The notes under the pieces are model-generated. The model was not told the origin of the DNA, did no database searches, and was given only the letters and a program-made list of their open reading frames with translations. Below are positions 46,128 through 57,300 of a stretch of DNA of 64,000 nt, one piece after another. The stretch spans positions 748,501-812,500 of the forward strand of contig LSRY02000041.1 in the NCBI GenBank assembly GCA_001643675.2, in the 5' to 3' direction. The DNA comes from Monocercomonoides exilis (lineage: Eukaryota; Preaxostyla; Oxymonadida; Polymastigidae). Numbering within the stretch: the stretch's first letter is position 1; the number at the start of each line of letters is the position of its first letter. The position numbers and the translations under genes are program-made.

Positions 46128-48717
46128 TTAAATATGCAACAAGCAGTTCAAAGTGTCAATTGACAAACTCTGACGTCTTTCTCCCACAATTCTTCGAGCC
46201 CTGGAAAATAATCTTTCACAAAAACATTCGCTACAAGGAGATTGGATTAGGCTGTATGCAAATGATGAGTAGATTTTGTGAATATCGCTTTTTCGAAACA
46301 TATTGGAATAATAAATGAATGAATCATCTTCAATCACACATTTTTCAGTTTCCTTTTTTTCCAAAGATCTCTGAAACAACAGCAAACAACCTTCCATTAT
46401 TTCTCCTTTTTCTTGACCAATAAAACTTTGAAAAGTCTCCCTAAAGCTGCAGACCATCCTCCCATGCCAATCTCCAAACGCTGCATCAAAAATATCGAGC
46501 ATCGTTTTCTCTTCCAGTTCGAAATTATGTGAATGGATTCTTTTCACTAATCCAAATGTTCCAAGGCACATTACATCATCATTTTCAACATATTCCTCCT
46601 CCAGTTCATGTAAATCATCATTTGTTGAGCAACAACATTCTTCCTCCTCATCCATAATATTGACACTCTTCTGTTGTTCATCAAAATTTGTCTTCTTTTC
46701 TTCTTTGGAATGATATGTATTATCCGTAGGATTTCTTTCTTCAAAATCTTCCATATATTCATCGTCAATTGCTTCGTTTTCTGCACATAATAATCCGAAC
46801 AAATCTTCATCATACTCTTCGTCTGATTCGTCCGCGCTGCTTTCCATCTCCACTGATAGTGAGCTTGTTCGAAGAGTTTCAATGTATTTCAATAAATCTA
46901 TTAAAACATTATTTGAGCTTTTTTGGAAATTTTGTTGATCACAAACAAAAGGAATCAAACCAAATTCATCATTCATTGTGTAAATATTTTTTTGTTTGCA
47001 TAGTCTTTCTTTTTGGATATTATGCATTGTTTCGCTAAAAGCAGTAGCAGACAACAAAGAAACTGAAGATTGCATTGAAGCTGGAGAAATTGAGCCGGAT
47101 AAATCGTTTGTGGATGAGCTCTGGATGTGTTCCTCCAAAATGCTTGCACTTGCACATGCTGATGTGGCAGAAGAAGAAAAACTCGATGATAATTGATATT
47201 CAGCAGAAGGAGAAGATTCTAAAATAGAAAATCAATGAAAAACAAATATATCTAAAGAAATACCTCCTTTTTCTTGTGCTTTTTTTCCCTTCATAGTTTT
47301 CGCAACTCTTGGATCCAAAATAAAACAGCTGTTTCGAAAGTTTGCGGCTCCTTCTGGCTTTAAAACATATGATAAAGCGTACAAACTTCCTCGATTATCT
47401 GCAAGCGTGTAGTTGAATAATAAAACAAGAATATCTGTCAAAGCGTTATGCCAATTCTGTTCATGAAATAAATTTGTTGAAAAGAGAGAATAATAAACTG
47501 TGAATGCAGAAATCAAATCCGGAAAAACATCACTCAGTTTTGATTCATTTTTTTCAAACGATAAATGAAGGATTTGAAGCGGAAATAAGAGAATTTCCGT
47601 TAAAGCAATTGATAGTAGTTCTTCATTATTCAACAGATCTAACTGTTTAATTGTGTTTGCGTGCATTCGAACAAATGAACATATTTGATACAAAGCAAGC
47701 CACCGTGTGCTAACAAATGTTGGGCATCTTTTATGAAGTTTTTTTTGGTTGGAAGATAAATGGGCTTCTTGACAAAAATGCAACAGAATGTTTTTAACTT
47801 TCGATAGTGTTGAATTTTCTGAAAATGAATGAACAATAACAAGATTTACTAGATGATTGAGACAATATATGACAATTGGTTTTGGTTCATTTTCCATGAT
47901 GGATTTAACCAATGGATTTTTATGATCATGACTTGAGAGTTTGTTCAATGCTATCATTTGTGATTTCAGTCCATCTACACAAAAGCCTCGAACCACTGCT
48001 CCAACGGAATGAAGATCAACAATTATTGAACTGCATAAATTGTAGAAATCATCTTGTGTTTGACATCCATTGAATAATTTCCAAAATAATGGAATTGATT
48101 TTGGAAATAATGGAACAATTCCGATTGCCATGTATTTTTTCCCTCCAATAATAGCACCGTCCATTATAACACAAACAGGTTGATTTGCCACAGATTCATA
48201 CAGCCTTCTCATTTGCGAGACTTCTTGCTTTTTTTAGCATTGTGGCGATTTTCTTTTCACTTAGAACCGGAAAAATGTCTTCTCTTTTCAATTCAGGGTT
48301 TGATTGTGAAGCATGAATGAGAGAAGTAATGAAATTATTTAATTCCTTAGAGGCAGCTGAAAGAAATGAAATATTGCACTGCTTGATAACCTTGAGGAAA
48401 TCGTTGAGTAACTCTAATTTTGCGTTGTTTGCAGATCGAGAAATTGATGCAATCACTCTTGTTTCTGAATTGATTGAATGGTTTGAATAAGAGAAAAAAT
48501 CAAGAATTGAAGAAGATTGATAAATAGGACAAATATGACTATATATAAGTTTCGAATCTTTTCTTCCAGTTGCAGCACAGTTTTGTCCATTTTTGGAATT
48601 TGGACAAATGAAAAGCCGATGTACTCCTTTTGCCGAAGAGATGTACACTGATTTTGGAGAGAATGAAATGAAAAGTTTTCCATTAACCTGTTCAAATTTC
48701 AGTTTCGTCATATACAT
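46128..48717 (-). pseudogene. hAT transposase with one frameshift and one intron
   Basis: Minus strand. ATG at 48717 starts an N-terminal part with a Cys/His cluster (CPNSKNGQNC and, about 20 residues on, HICP) that may be a DNA-binding finger. In the run of seven A (plus positions 48229-48235) the frame shifts by one; removing one A joins it to the main part, which includes the acidic-residue blocks CVIMDG and GFCVDG expected of the RNase H-like core. A 45-nt intron (47219-47263, GTATTT...TTTTAG) leads to the last exon, which ends in the hAT dimerisation motif CSECFCERLFSRARRIVGER at about 46180-46240. The frameshift is either inactivation or a sequencing error in a homopolymer; programmed slippage is unlikely because a +1 shift is needed. 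Confidence 0.85.
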
Positions 48718-49407
48718 ATTCTTATCTGTTGGATGCTGATAATCTTATAAAAAATTTGGTATTTATAAATAAAGTTAATAAACAAAATGAAAGTTAAATC
48801 AAACATTGTGAAAATACAAATTCATTCACTCTTTTAAGTTTTATAAATTCGCACTTTGCTTTATGTAAATCAATCATAGTGTTTCTGAATAATAAATCCT
48901 AATAAAAAGACATTTCAAAAGAGATCAAGAGATCAAAACCATCCAAAAAATGTTTAATGAGGCAAACTGTGTCTGGATCTTTGATTGACCGAACTAATTC
49001 TGTCAAGCATTCATTTTCATCAATTTGGTTTTGCAACATTATTCAAGAACAGTTAGTTACCAAAATGACAAGTCACTTAAAAATGACGTCAGTGACGGGA
49101 AGTGCCAAAATTATCAAAAAATGACAAATGATCAAAAAAAGTGACGATCAAAAAAGTCCGTATCTGAAAAAATTAATCAACTTTTCCATAACGAAAATTT
49201 TTCAAAAGTTAATTGTTGAAAATTAATTTGTCAGCCAATAACAGAAATATTGTTATGAGACTGATAATATTTCAACATATAAAAAATGAATTATTCTCCA
49301 AAATAAATAATAATTCTCGCTCAAAAAAAAAGTGACATATTAAATTCAGATTTGTCTGTCACTTCTCAAAAAAATGCTCGTCATTGGCGGGGTGACGAGG
49401 AGGTCTA

Positions 49408-49415
49408 ATTGTTGC
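49408..49415. repeat. Right 8-bp target-site duplication of the hAT element
   Basis: ATTGTTGC directly after the element end; identical to 41659-41666. Confidence 0.8.
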
Positions 49416-49522
49416 AATTAAAAAAACAGTTTTTTATGAACAATAAAATTTGATTGGTTAAAAAATAACTTGAACTTTTCTGAAATCCATTCTCGAGAAA
49501 ATTTTATAATTTCAGTTAATAA

Positions 49523-49864
49523 TGAATTTCGAAATTGAAATAATCATTTTCGAAATTGAATTATTCTTTTTCGAAATCGAATTAATGAATTTCGAAATTG
49601 AATTATTAATTTCCGAATTCGAATTATTAATTTTCGATTTTGAATTATTAATTCCGAAATCGAATTATTTTTTTTCGATTTCGAATTATTAATTACGAAT
49701 TTGAATTATTTTTTTTCGATTTCGAATTATTAATTACGAATTTGAATTATTTTTTTTCGAAATTGAAATATTAATTCCGAATTCGAATTATTAATTTTCG
49801 AAATTGAAATATTAATTACGAAATTGAATTATTCTTTTTCGAATTTGAATTATTTTTGGTGTAT
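49523..49864 (-). repeat. Right terminal array, inverted copy of the left array
   Basis: The reverse complement reproduces the left array unit by unit, from TACACCAAAAATAATTC inward to TTCAATTTCGAAAAT, but lacks one of the duplicated blocks. Confidence 0.85.
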
Positions 49865-50383
49865 GTGATGGATTAAAAAGTTATTCTGATTTCGTGAACA
49901 AATTTTTTCATTGAAAGATTTAAAGAAAAGTCGTGTTGATTAACATTAGGGCTTCTTCTTTTTTAAATATATGGGGGAAAATACGGACTTTCAAGCTTTT
50001 TTTGCACAAGGCATAGAAAAATTGCTTTGCTCATAACTTAATTTTACTTTCTCAGATTTCAAAATAAATTTGATTTTCTTATCTTTAAACAGGCATCATT
50101 GAAATATGAACGTAAAGTTTTCCAACATTTCACGAATGTTTAAAATGGACCCATTTTTATTGTGTTTTTTGATCAAAAAAAGTCAATGAAAAGTGCATAA
50201 TTTTTCTATGAAAATGCCTGAAGCATAATATTTTGCCCCATTTTTTGAAAAAAAAGAAACAAAAGAACCTTTTCCTGATGGAGTTTCACAGCGCGTTTCG
50301 ACTTGGACAAATTGTCAAGAAGCTGTATCTTATTGTTTGGTTTTTTTTTCCAAATGGATGATCTTTTTTGAAATCATGTTAAA
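49865..50383. other. Spacer between two mobile elements
   Basis: AT-rich, about 520 bp, no ORF or repeat of note. Confidence 0.5.
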
Positions 50384-50747
50384 GTGTGTGCATAAACCCG
50401 CACTTTTTCACAAACCCACACACTTGACATTTTCTTTCGAAATTCTCATCCGCATTCATATATGTGAAAGCATTGTGCATTTTAATGGCACCAATGACTT
50501 CTTTTTGTTCAATATATAGTATTTCGAATGAAAAATCGAAAACAAAAATTTTTGATCAAAAGAACAAAAAAGTTCAAAATTTTTTGTTTTCGATTTTTCA
50601 TTCGAAATACTATATATTGAACAAAAAGAAGTCATTGGTGCCATTAAAATGCACAATGCTTTCACATATATGAACGTTGATGAGAATTTCGAAAGAAAAT
50701 GTCAAGTGTGTGGGTTTGTGCAAATGTATGAGTTTTGCACCTAACTA
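50384..50747. repeat. Long palindrome, copy 1
   Basis: Arms of about 140 bp (50410-50549 and 50581-50720) are nearly exact reverse complements around a spacer of about 30 bp. The same 69-codon frame therefore appears on both strands; it is not a gene. Confidence 0.9.
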
Positions 50748-51339
50748 TTTGATATTTGACAAGAAAAACCCTTTGAGTGTTACAAATGTTATTTCAAAAA
50801 AGAATGATTTGTAACCCATAAGTCATACGTTTTTCGAAAAAGATTCATTTTTTTAAATATACCTATATGAATAAATAGAAGACATCGCTATTCGTCAAAA
50901 AGTCTTTTCTTTTGTCAGTTTGTTTTAATATTGATTATAGAACTGGAAATGAGTTTTCTTCCTCGTATTGATCGATATATTTTGTCTGTTGCATTCTTTA
51001 TTCGTTGTCTTTGTGGCAATTTACAAATAATTTATTTTTTGTTTTTTATCAAATGATATTGCTCTGAACAAAGTTCACATATGAACTTTGTTCAAAGAAG
51101 TATTCAATCTCCATCTCAGTTTGATAAAAACTTCTCTTCTCAAGCGCTCGCATACCAACCTTCAGCTTCTGCGTCTGCTTCTCAGCATTCAAATGTGTTT
51201 GGTCCAATTGAAGTTCAGGAACATCCCTATATACTATCTTGTTCACCAAAAAAAAAATAAAATGGAAAAGTTTGAATTAGAAAATTACAAAGAATATTTT
51301 TTCCACAATTTTCTTTATGTGATCTGATATTTCCAGAAA

Positions 51340-52964
51340 AGAAACAAACGATACGTTTAATTTTGTTCTTCGAAATGCTGGTTCAAATAAAGATAGCGTT
51401 GAAATGAAAATTATGAATACTGAAATTAGGGAATTATCATCTACTGAGCCAGAGGGACAGCTATTTGATTACTTACGCAAATAAAAATCATTTGATAGAT
51501 ATAAATTAACCGAAAAACAAATATTCAGCATTATTTGCGAACTAGAAAACGAAACCAACCAGACTCCGAAAAAAGGATCAAAAGGATCTTTATCACTCAC
51601 TGACAAAGTGCTTTATTACCTCGAATGGCTGTCTTCTGGTACTACATAAACAAGAATTGGGATTTGGTTAAACAGAAGTAACTACATCTTTTCTCATGTA
51701 ATTATTCAAATACGTCCAATCCGATTGAAAAAGCTATAGGAAAAATGAATGTCGAGAAAAGAAGACCAAAATATACTAATATAAACGAATTTTTTGGAAC
51801 GGTTGCATCACTTGTTGATGTAACGTCAATAAGAACAGATAAGCCAGTAAGCAGTTTTGAAAGTCAAAAGTTGCTCTGGAATGTTCATCATAAAGTTTTA
51901 GGATTGATAATACAGGTTGCAGTTGTGGCTAGCTATCCTTTTGAAGCATTGCTTGCTTTTGAAGTTGTTGAGGGTTACATACATGATTTCTCTTTGTTCA
52001 AACAAAACTTGCAGCCGTTGGAAGAGTACAGTCAAAACCGGATATTATCACGTCGATTACAATCACATTCGTTTGTGGACACATTTTTCGATGCACCGAC
52101 ATTTTTTGCCGAAATTTCATTCATTTTCAATCGCATATAATCACAGAGATAAATATATACAATCTCATTTTTTTTCATTATGTGTGGATTTTTCATTGAA
52201 AAATCGATTTTTGATCAAAAATTTTGATTTTTTATTTTTCAAAAATATGAATTAATAAGACTGAATAACATTATAAAACATTAAAAATGGCTGTTTCTAT
52301 TGAAAAATGTATTTTTATGAAGAATTTCCAAAAATAAAAAATCGACACAAAATTTTTTAATGAATTAATAAATTTAAATATTTTTCTGTGTAAAGTTTTA
52401 TCGCATTAAATCACAATCGGATATAGTCACAAAAAGTCGTGCTAAAACCGATGTGATTATTTCCGGTTTTGACTGTATTTTCAAATATCAGAATATGAAA
52501 GAGACAAATATGGATTGGATGAAGGAATAAAACATTGGAATGTCATGGCAAACAGAGGATATCAAGGTGATGTTGAAGGAATATAAGTTATAACACCAAT
52601 CAAAAAAGCTAAAACGATAGAAGAAATCACATTCAATGAAAGATAAGCAAAGAAACGAATTCCTATTGAATTGTTTTCCGGAGGAATGAAGAGGCAATGG
52701 AAGCTATGTGCAAACATGTGCAGAAACAGCTCAGATGATGCAAAGTTAGATATCGAAATTGCAGTTTGGTTAACAAATTAATATATTCAGGCATATGATT
52801 CATGTGAAGATGATGGATCATTTGAGAAGCAATGCATTTCTTTTGATCAATTAGAGGTTGAAAAGCAATACATTGCTTCTCAATCGAATGCTTTTTTCAG
52901 AGAAAAAATCATAAGTATACGAAGTGCCTCGCAAATTGAAAACATGAACAACAACCATTCGTAA
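51340..52964 (+). pseudogene. DDE_Tnp_4-type (PIF/Harbinger-like) transposase, decayed
   Basis: The N-terminal part has the usual helix-turn-helix layout of the family (KLTEKQIFSIICELENETN, then KGSLSLTDKVLYYLEWLSSG), with stops after LFDYLRK and SSGTT. The catalytic-domain part 51745-52026 (NINEFFGTVASLVDVTSIRT, then VHHKVLGLIIQVAVVASYPF, then YIHDFSLFKQ) matches the pattern D-x-T...(G/K)L..Q...D...(S/I)HD..LF of DDE_Tnp_4. After the inserted element, 52480-52964 gives VMANRGYQGDVEGI, VITPIKKAKTIEEITF and GGMKRQWKLC, the family's A-(D/N)-(K/R)-G-Y, ITP-x-K-K and F-G-R-(L/M)-K-R motifs. Several stops and the insertion leave it inactive. Confidence 0.75.
52027..52477. mobile_element. Mariner-type miniature element (447 bp) inside the transposase relic
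   Basis: The element runs from CAGTCAAAACCGGATATTAT at 52029 to the reverse complement of CAGTCAAAACCGGAAATAAT ending at 52475. It is flanked by TA at 52027-52028 and 52476-52477, the duplication typical of Tc1/mariner elements. The terminal inverted repeat is about 28 bp with few mismatches. There is no coding capacity. Removing the element and one TA joins LQPLEEY to FQISEYERD in frame in the surrounding transposase, which confirms both boundaries. Confidence 0.85.
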
Positions 52965-53311
52965 CAACGAATAATATCAGCTGATGAAATTATATCCAAT
53001 GAAAAAAGCAATGAAAAAAATTAATTTTTCTTTCACCATTTTTATTATTTGTTTGCTCGGTTTTTCCTGAATATTGTTGATCATTCAGGTTTTTTTGCTG
53101 ACTAGATTTGACTTTTATTTTTATAAAAAATATTAATATCAACAAATGGCTATTAATTTCTTCATATTTCCACTTTCAGTAACAAATGATGTTTTTATTC
53201 ATGAATTATTCTTGATTCAGAAAAATTAAGTGATCCTATCGTTTTGTTTTTTGTTCTATTCATTGAGAAAAGCATTTTCTTTCGTGAAAGAAAAAAACAG
53301 TAACGAAATAT

Positions 53312-53676
53312 TAATAGTTAGGTGCAAAACCTGCACTTTTGCACAAACCCACACACTTGACATTTTCTTTCGAAATTCTCATCCGCATTCATATATGTGA
53401 AAGCATTGTGCATTTTAATGGCACCAATGACTTCTTTTTGTTCAATATATAGTATTTCGAATGAAAAATCGAAAACAAAAATTTTTGATCAAAAGAACAA
53501 AAAAGTTCAAAATTTTTTGTTTTCGATTTTTCATTCGAAATACTATATATTGAACAAAAAGAAGTCATTGGTGCCATTAAAATGCACAATGCTTTCACAT
53601 ATATGAACGTTGATGAGAATTTCGAAAGAAAATGTCAAGTGTGCTGGTTTTAGCAAAAGTGCGGGTTTATGCACAT
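53312..53676. repeat. Long palindrome, copy 2
   Basis: Essentially identical to copy 1 across both arms and the spacer, in the same orientation as judged by the asymmetric spacer and by the few arm mismatches. The near identity implies recent duplication, or gene conversion between the two. Confidence 0.9.
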
Positions 53677-54365
53677 TCTATAAAAGAATAAATGGAAAAG
53701 ATAAAGTTATTTCGAAAAGACAATTTCATACAGAGAAAGATTGTTATATATTGTCATGCAAAAAACGATTCCGATAAAAAAAAATTCATTCACAAAATTT
53801 TATTGTCTTCTCGAAAAGTGTGCTTCTTTCTGAAAAATATCAACTTTCGTTCGAGTTTTGATCAAATTTTTAAGCACAATGGGATTTCTGTAATAAATAT
53901 GTTTCTGCAATAACAACTTCATAAACAGTTAATTTCATATATTATTGTTCATTTTTTCAAAAATCTCATTGAGATAAAAAATCTTATCAAAACCCGAACA
54001 AAAATTTTATTTCAAAAAGGATTAGCCATATTTGTGAAGTTTCGAAATTGTGTTTATTAATACTAAATTTGAAAATAAAATAACATTGTTGTATGAAAAA
54101 TTGAGATTAAGAATAATTTTTTATTAATTTCTAAAAAGAGGATGAAAAATAATTGAAACGCAAAAAACAAATAAGTCATACGCAAAGAAATTCTAATAAA
54201 AACACTCTTGAACAAAATAAAATACTAAAAAATAGTTTCACTCCAAGGAAATACTATTTCAAAGTTGAACAAAAAATTTCTAAAATTTATATTTATTTTT
54301 GATGCAATCTCGTTCAAAAAAAAAAAAATTCTTCAAATGAAAAAATATAACAATTTTCACAATTT
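53677..54365. other. AT-rich spacer
   Basis: Between the palindromic element and the stop of the serine-rich gene. No gene or repeat recognised; the 73-codon frame at 53692 is compositional. Confidence 0.5.
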
Positions 54366-57300
54366 TTAACTGAATTTTTTTGGAGAAAATTGAATAATTT
54401 CATAAAGCGATTCTATTAATTGCTTAAAAGAAGCTTTCCCAAAGTGAAATCTGTGGCAAATAAATTCAACATCCGCAATCAACAATCTTATTCCCACAAT
54501 GAAATACAGCAAATCTTCTTCCTTTTCCACAAAAAGCGGGAAAAACGGCTCAAACGGGCGACGATGCGCTGTGCAAAAGGAGAGAAGTCTTGTAAACGTG
54601 ATCTTCTGGAACGTTCTATTGAACCTCTTTGACATAACGCTTGGAACCCAAATAGAGTTTTTCAAAGGCTGTAAATCATAACACTCTGAAGATAAAGACA
54701 AAGATGAAGATGAAGGAGAAGATGAAGGCGAATCCATATTTGAATGAGGCATAAAATGGAAGTCACACTGCTCAGAACCAGCAAATGATCTGATTTCGTC
54801 ATCAATTTTGTTCAGTGGAATATCTTTATGCCCTTCTTTTCTTGAATTAGAACTGAATTTCACAGAAGGCTCATTGTCAGCATCTTCCTCAATAAAGACG
54901 GGATGATTGTACCAATCACACGCATGCTCATTTGAGATATCATTTTCTGCTGAAGCTGAGGGAGATAAATCTGCCAAGTACGAAAGAGATGTCAACGAAG
55001 CTGGCGGCTTTGGGGATTTTGCAAGTGCAATCGAATCAGAACGAGCTGGAACAGGAACAGGAGCAGGAATGGAGAAAGAGATAGGAGGAGGAAGTGGAAG
55101 TGGAAGAGAAACTGAAGGAGAACGAGAAGAAGGAGAGTGTTTATCGTCTTGACAAGATGAAAGACTTGCACCATCAATGGCTTTATCATTGCTATCGTGA
55201 GTTTTCGTCTCAATGCAATCAATGTTTTCATTACCGCCCTCAGCCACAAGTTGATCATTTTCCGTATTTCTCTCCAATTTTTGTCTTTTAATCTCTTCTG
55301 CACTGTTATCAATCTTCTCATCGTATTTCTCATTTGCTTCAAGAGAATCACAATTCATCTGATTCGATTCTTTAACATCTCCATCTACAATTACCTTACC
55401 ATTAACATCTTCTTTTCCACTGTTCTTTCCATTTAAATCACAATTGGCTTCTTCCTTCTCTTGAGAAGAATTACTTAGCTTACTCGTGCTTTTCGACAAG
55501 AGAGAGGGAGGAAGAAGAGGATGAGCATCTGATTTGCTGTCATTGTCTGTGCTAATAATCGACGGAGGAGGTGTGGGAGGAACAATTACAAACGACATCA
55601 ACGCTTCCTTTGTTGAATCATCACTGGTTTTTTCTCCTTTTTCTTTTTGTTTTTCAGCTTTCATTTTTTCCTTTGTGGAGCTCATACTTTCTTTTCCTGC
55701 TGATTCTAGCTCTGCCTGCTTCCTTTCCGTGAATTCTCCACCCTTTTGCAAATTTGTGGTTTTATTACGATTCGTACCAATTTCTCGAATCAAAGGCGAA
55801 GAAACTGTTGCCTGAGCCAAGATCTGTGTGTATTTAAGCAATGGAGAGTTGCTCGCTTTGTCTGTCAGCGACAATCGATTGTTGGCTGCTGATCCTTCTC
55901 TCCTTACAATGTTAGCCACTTGCAATTGTGGATTCTTCAACATAGACGAAGAAAGCACACTATTTGAAGCATATGAATAGCTCGAGTCCAGCATCACTGT
56001 TGCCGGTGATGCTATTGTTGTGACTGCGATTGGCGTAGGCGCAGAGAATGAAGACGAAGGCAAAGGCAGAGGCAGAGGCGAAGGAGAAGGCAAAGAAGTG
56101 CGAGTGAGTGACACAACAAGCTTTGGAGCAAGCTTTTTCATCAGATTTTCGAAGCCAGCAGCAACAGAAAAGTTGTTGGAAAGCGTCATGTCAGTGCTTG
56201 CAGACATGATTGACTGAGAATAAGACTGAATAGAAGAGGCTAACGATGTTGGCGAGAATGAAGGAGAGGAAGAAGGATAAGAAGGATACGAAGAATACGA
56301 ATATGAAGAAGAAGAAACTGGAAATGAAGAACGAGATAAGCTAACAACATTGCCATTCCCTTCTCGTTCATCCCAGTTGTTCTCCTTCATCTTCAGCATT
56401 TCTTCCACCAAATCCAGCTCCATCCACTCATCCAGCAGCGCATTCTCCTCTTCGTTGTTCTTCGACCCTTTCAGCCCCGTGAACACCCCGCTGCTTGCTC
56501 TGTGAAGAAACTTGGCCTGCGGCGATGTGTTTAGATTCATCAGGGGAAATGCAATAGTTGCACAGATGACAGAGCGAGAGGCAGCAGGAAACAGTGGGTG
56601 AGGCAGAGGGATGGCGGTGTAGACAGAAATCAGGTGGAGCAAGTGGGCGACGTGGCCCAAGCCGGCAGAAAGGCGCTCGAATGTGCTTGTGGAAACAGGA
56701 GGGCATAGAGACACAGTATCCAAAAAGGGAGAGAGAGAAGAAAGAGAAGGAGTGAGCGGAAAGGGGGTTTGCTGGTCGATAGTGGGGAGTGAGGAGAAGA
56801 GAGAGAAATGTTTGTGTTTGTGTTTGTGGTGGGAGGAGGTGGAGTTGTGTGAGTGCGAATGTGACTGTGAAAGGGCTTGTGTTTGTGGTTGAGATGGTTT
56901 GTTTGATTTGGGTGTTGATGATTCAGGAGATGAGAGGGAAGGTGAAGATGCTGATGAAAGTGAAGATGAAGGCGAGAAAGAAGATGATGAATTTGAATTT
57001 GAATCTGATGAAGAAATCTGACTTTCAGATATTTTCCCAGAACAATTAATACTTTTATGCTTGTCAAAAGACAATGAAGAAGAAGAAGAAGAAGAAGAAG
57101 AAGAAGAAGAAGAAGAAGAAGAAGAAGAAGCCCTCAGACTTTCATCTGTTTGAGAGTCCACCAAAGATAATGGAGGCAAAGGTTCAGGAGGTAAAGGTAG
57201 TTTCGATTGAGAAGCAGAAATGGAAGAAGAAGAAGAAGATGATGATGTGGAATGAGGTAGTGAAGGAGGAGGGCAAGGAGGAATGGAAGAAGGCAGAGTT

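Larger units (their letters stand above)
41667..49407. mobile_element. hAT-superfamily DNA transposon, 7.7 kb
   Basis: Three signs agree. There is a hAT transposase gene inside (46128-48717, minus). The terminal inverted repeats are short and imperfect: TAAACCTCGGCGTCACCC on the left and, in reverse complement, TAGACCTCCTCGTCACCCC on the right. An identical 8-bp direct duplication ATTGTTGC flanks both ends, the length hAT elements make. GTGAC/GTCAC motifs recur near both ends (41700-41722, 49080-49160, 49330-49400), as expected of subterminal transposase sites. The left half holds a T-run (41723-41766), AT-rich DNA and an unrelated decayed gene (about 42430-46050). Confidence 0.85.
40454..49864. 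mobile_element. Composite element bounded by inverted TTCGAA-rich arrays
   Basis: The two ends are reverse complements over at least 300 bp. Both start with TACACCAAAAATAATTC reading inward and continue with the same order of variant repeat units. If the flanking TA pair (left TTACACC, right GGTGTAT) is a target duplication, insertion was of the TA type. Subtracting the hAT insertion (41667-49407 plus one 8-bp duplication) leaves a host element of about 1.66 kb with no transposase, so the original was probably non-autonomous. It also holds a fold-back repeat at 41044-41421. The superfamily is not determined. Confidence 0.7.
50384..53676. mobile_element. PIF/Harbinger-like (DDE_Tnp_4) element remnant with palindromic ends
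   Basis: Two copies of the same palindrome of about 320-360 bp bracket a decayed DDE_Tnp_4-type transposase. The outermost sequences are inverted repeats of each other (GTGCATAAACCCGCACTTTT at 50389 and, reversed, at about 53655-53676). The innermost flanks are inverted too (ATAGTTAGGTGCAAAAC at 53314 and, reversed, at 50730-50747). The simplest reading is one 3.3-kb element whose terminal repeats are themselves palindromic. The target duplication could not be identified. Two separate insertions of a palindromic miniature element beside a transposase relic is the alternative. Confidence 0.6.

Noticed and set aside
50456-50673. Two 69-codon ORFs on opposite strands at 50.5 kb, and again at 53.4-53.6 kb
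   Set aside because: They are the two readings of one palindrome, so the near-identical proteins on both strands follow from the symmetry and not from a gene.
50384-53676. LTR retrotransposon, because the two palindromes are near-identical direct repeats
   Set aside because: The internal coding sequence is a DDE_Tnp_4-type transposase with no reverse transcriptase or integrase, and the sequences flanking the palindromes are inverted, not direct.
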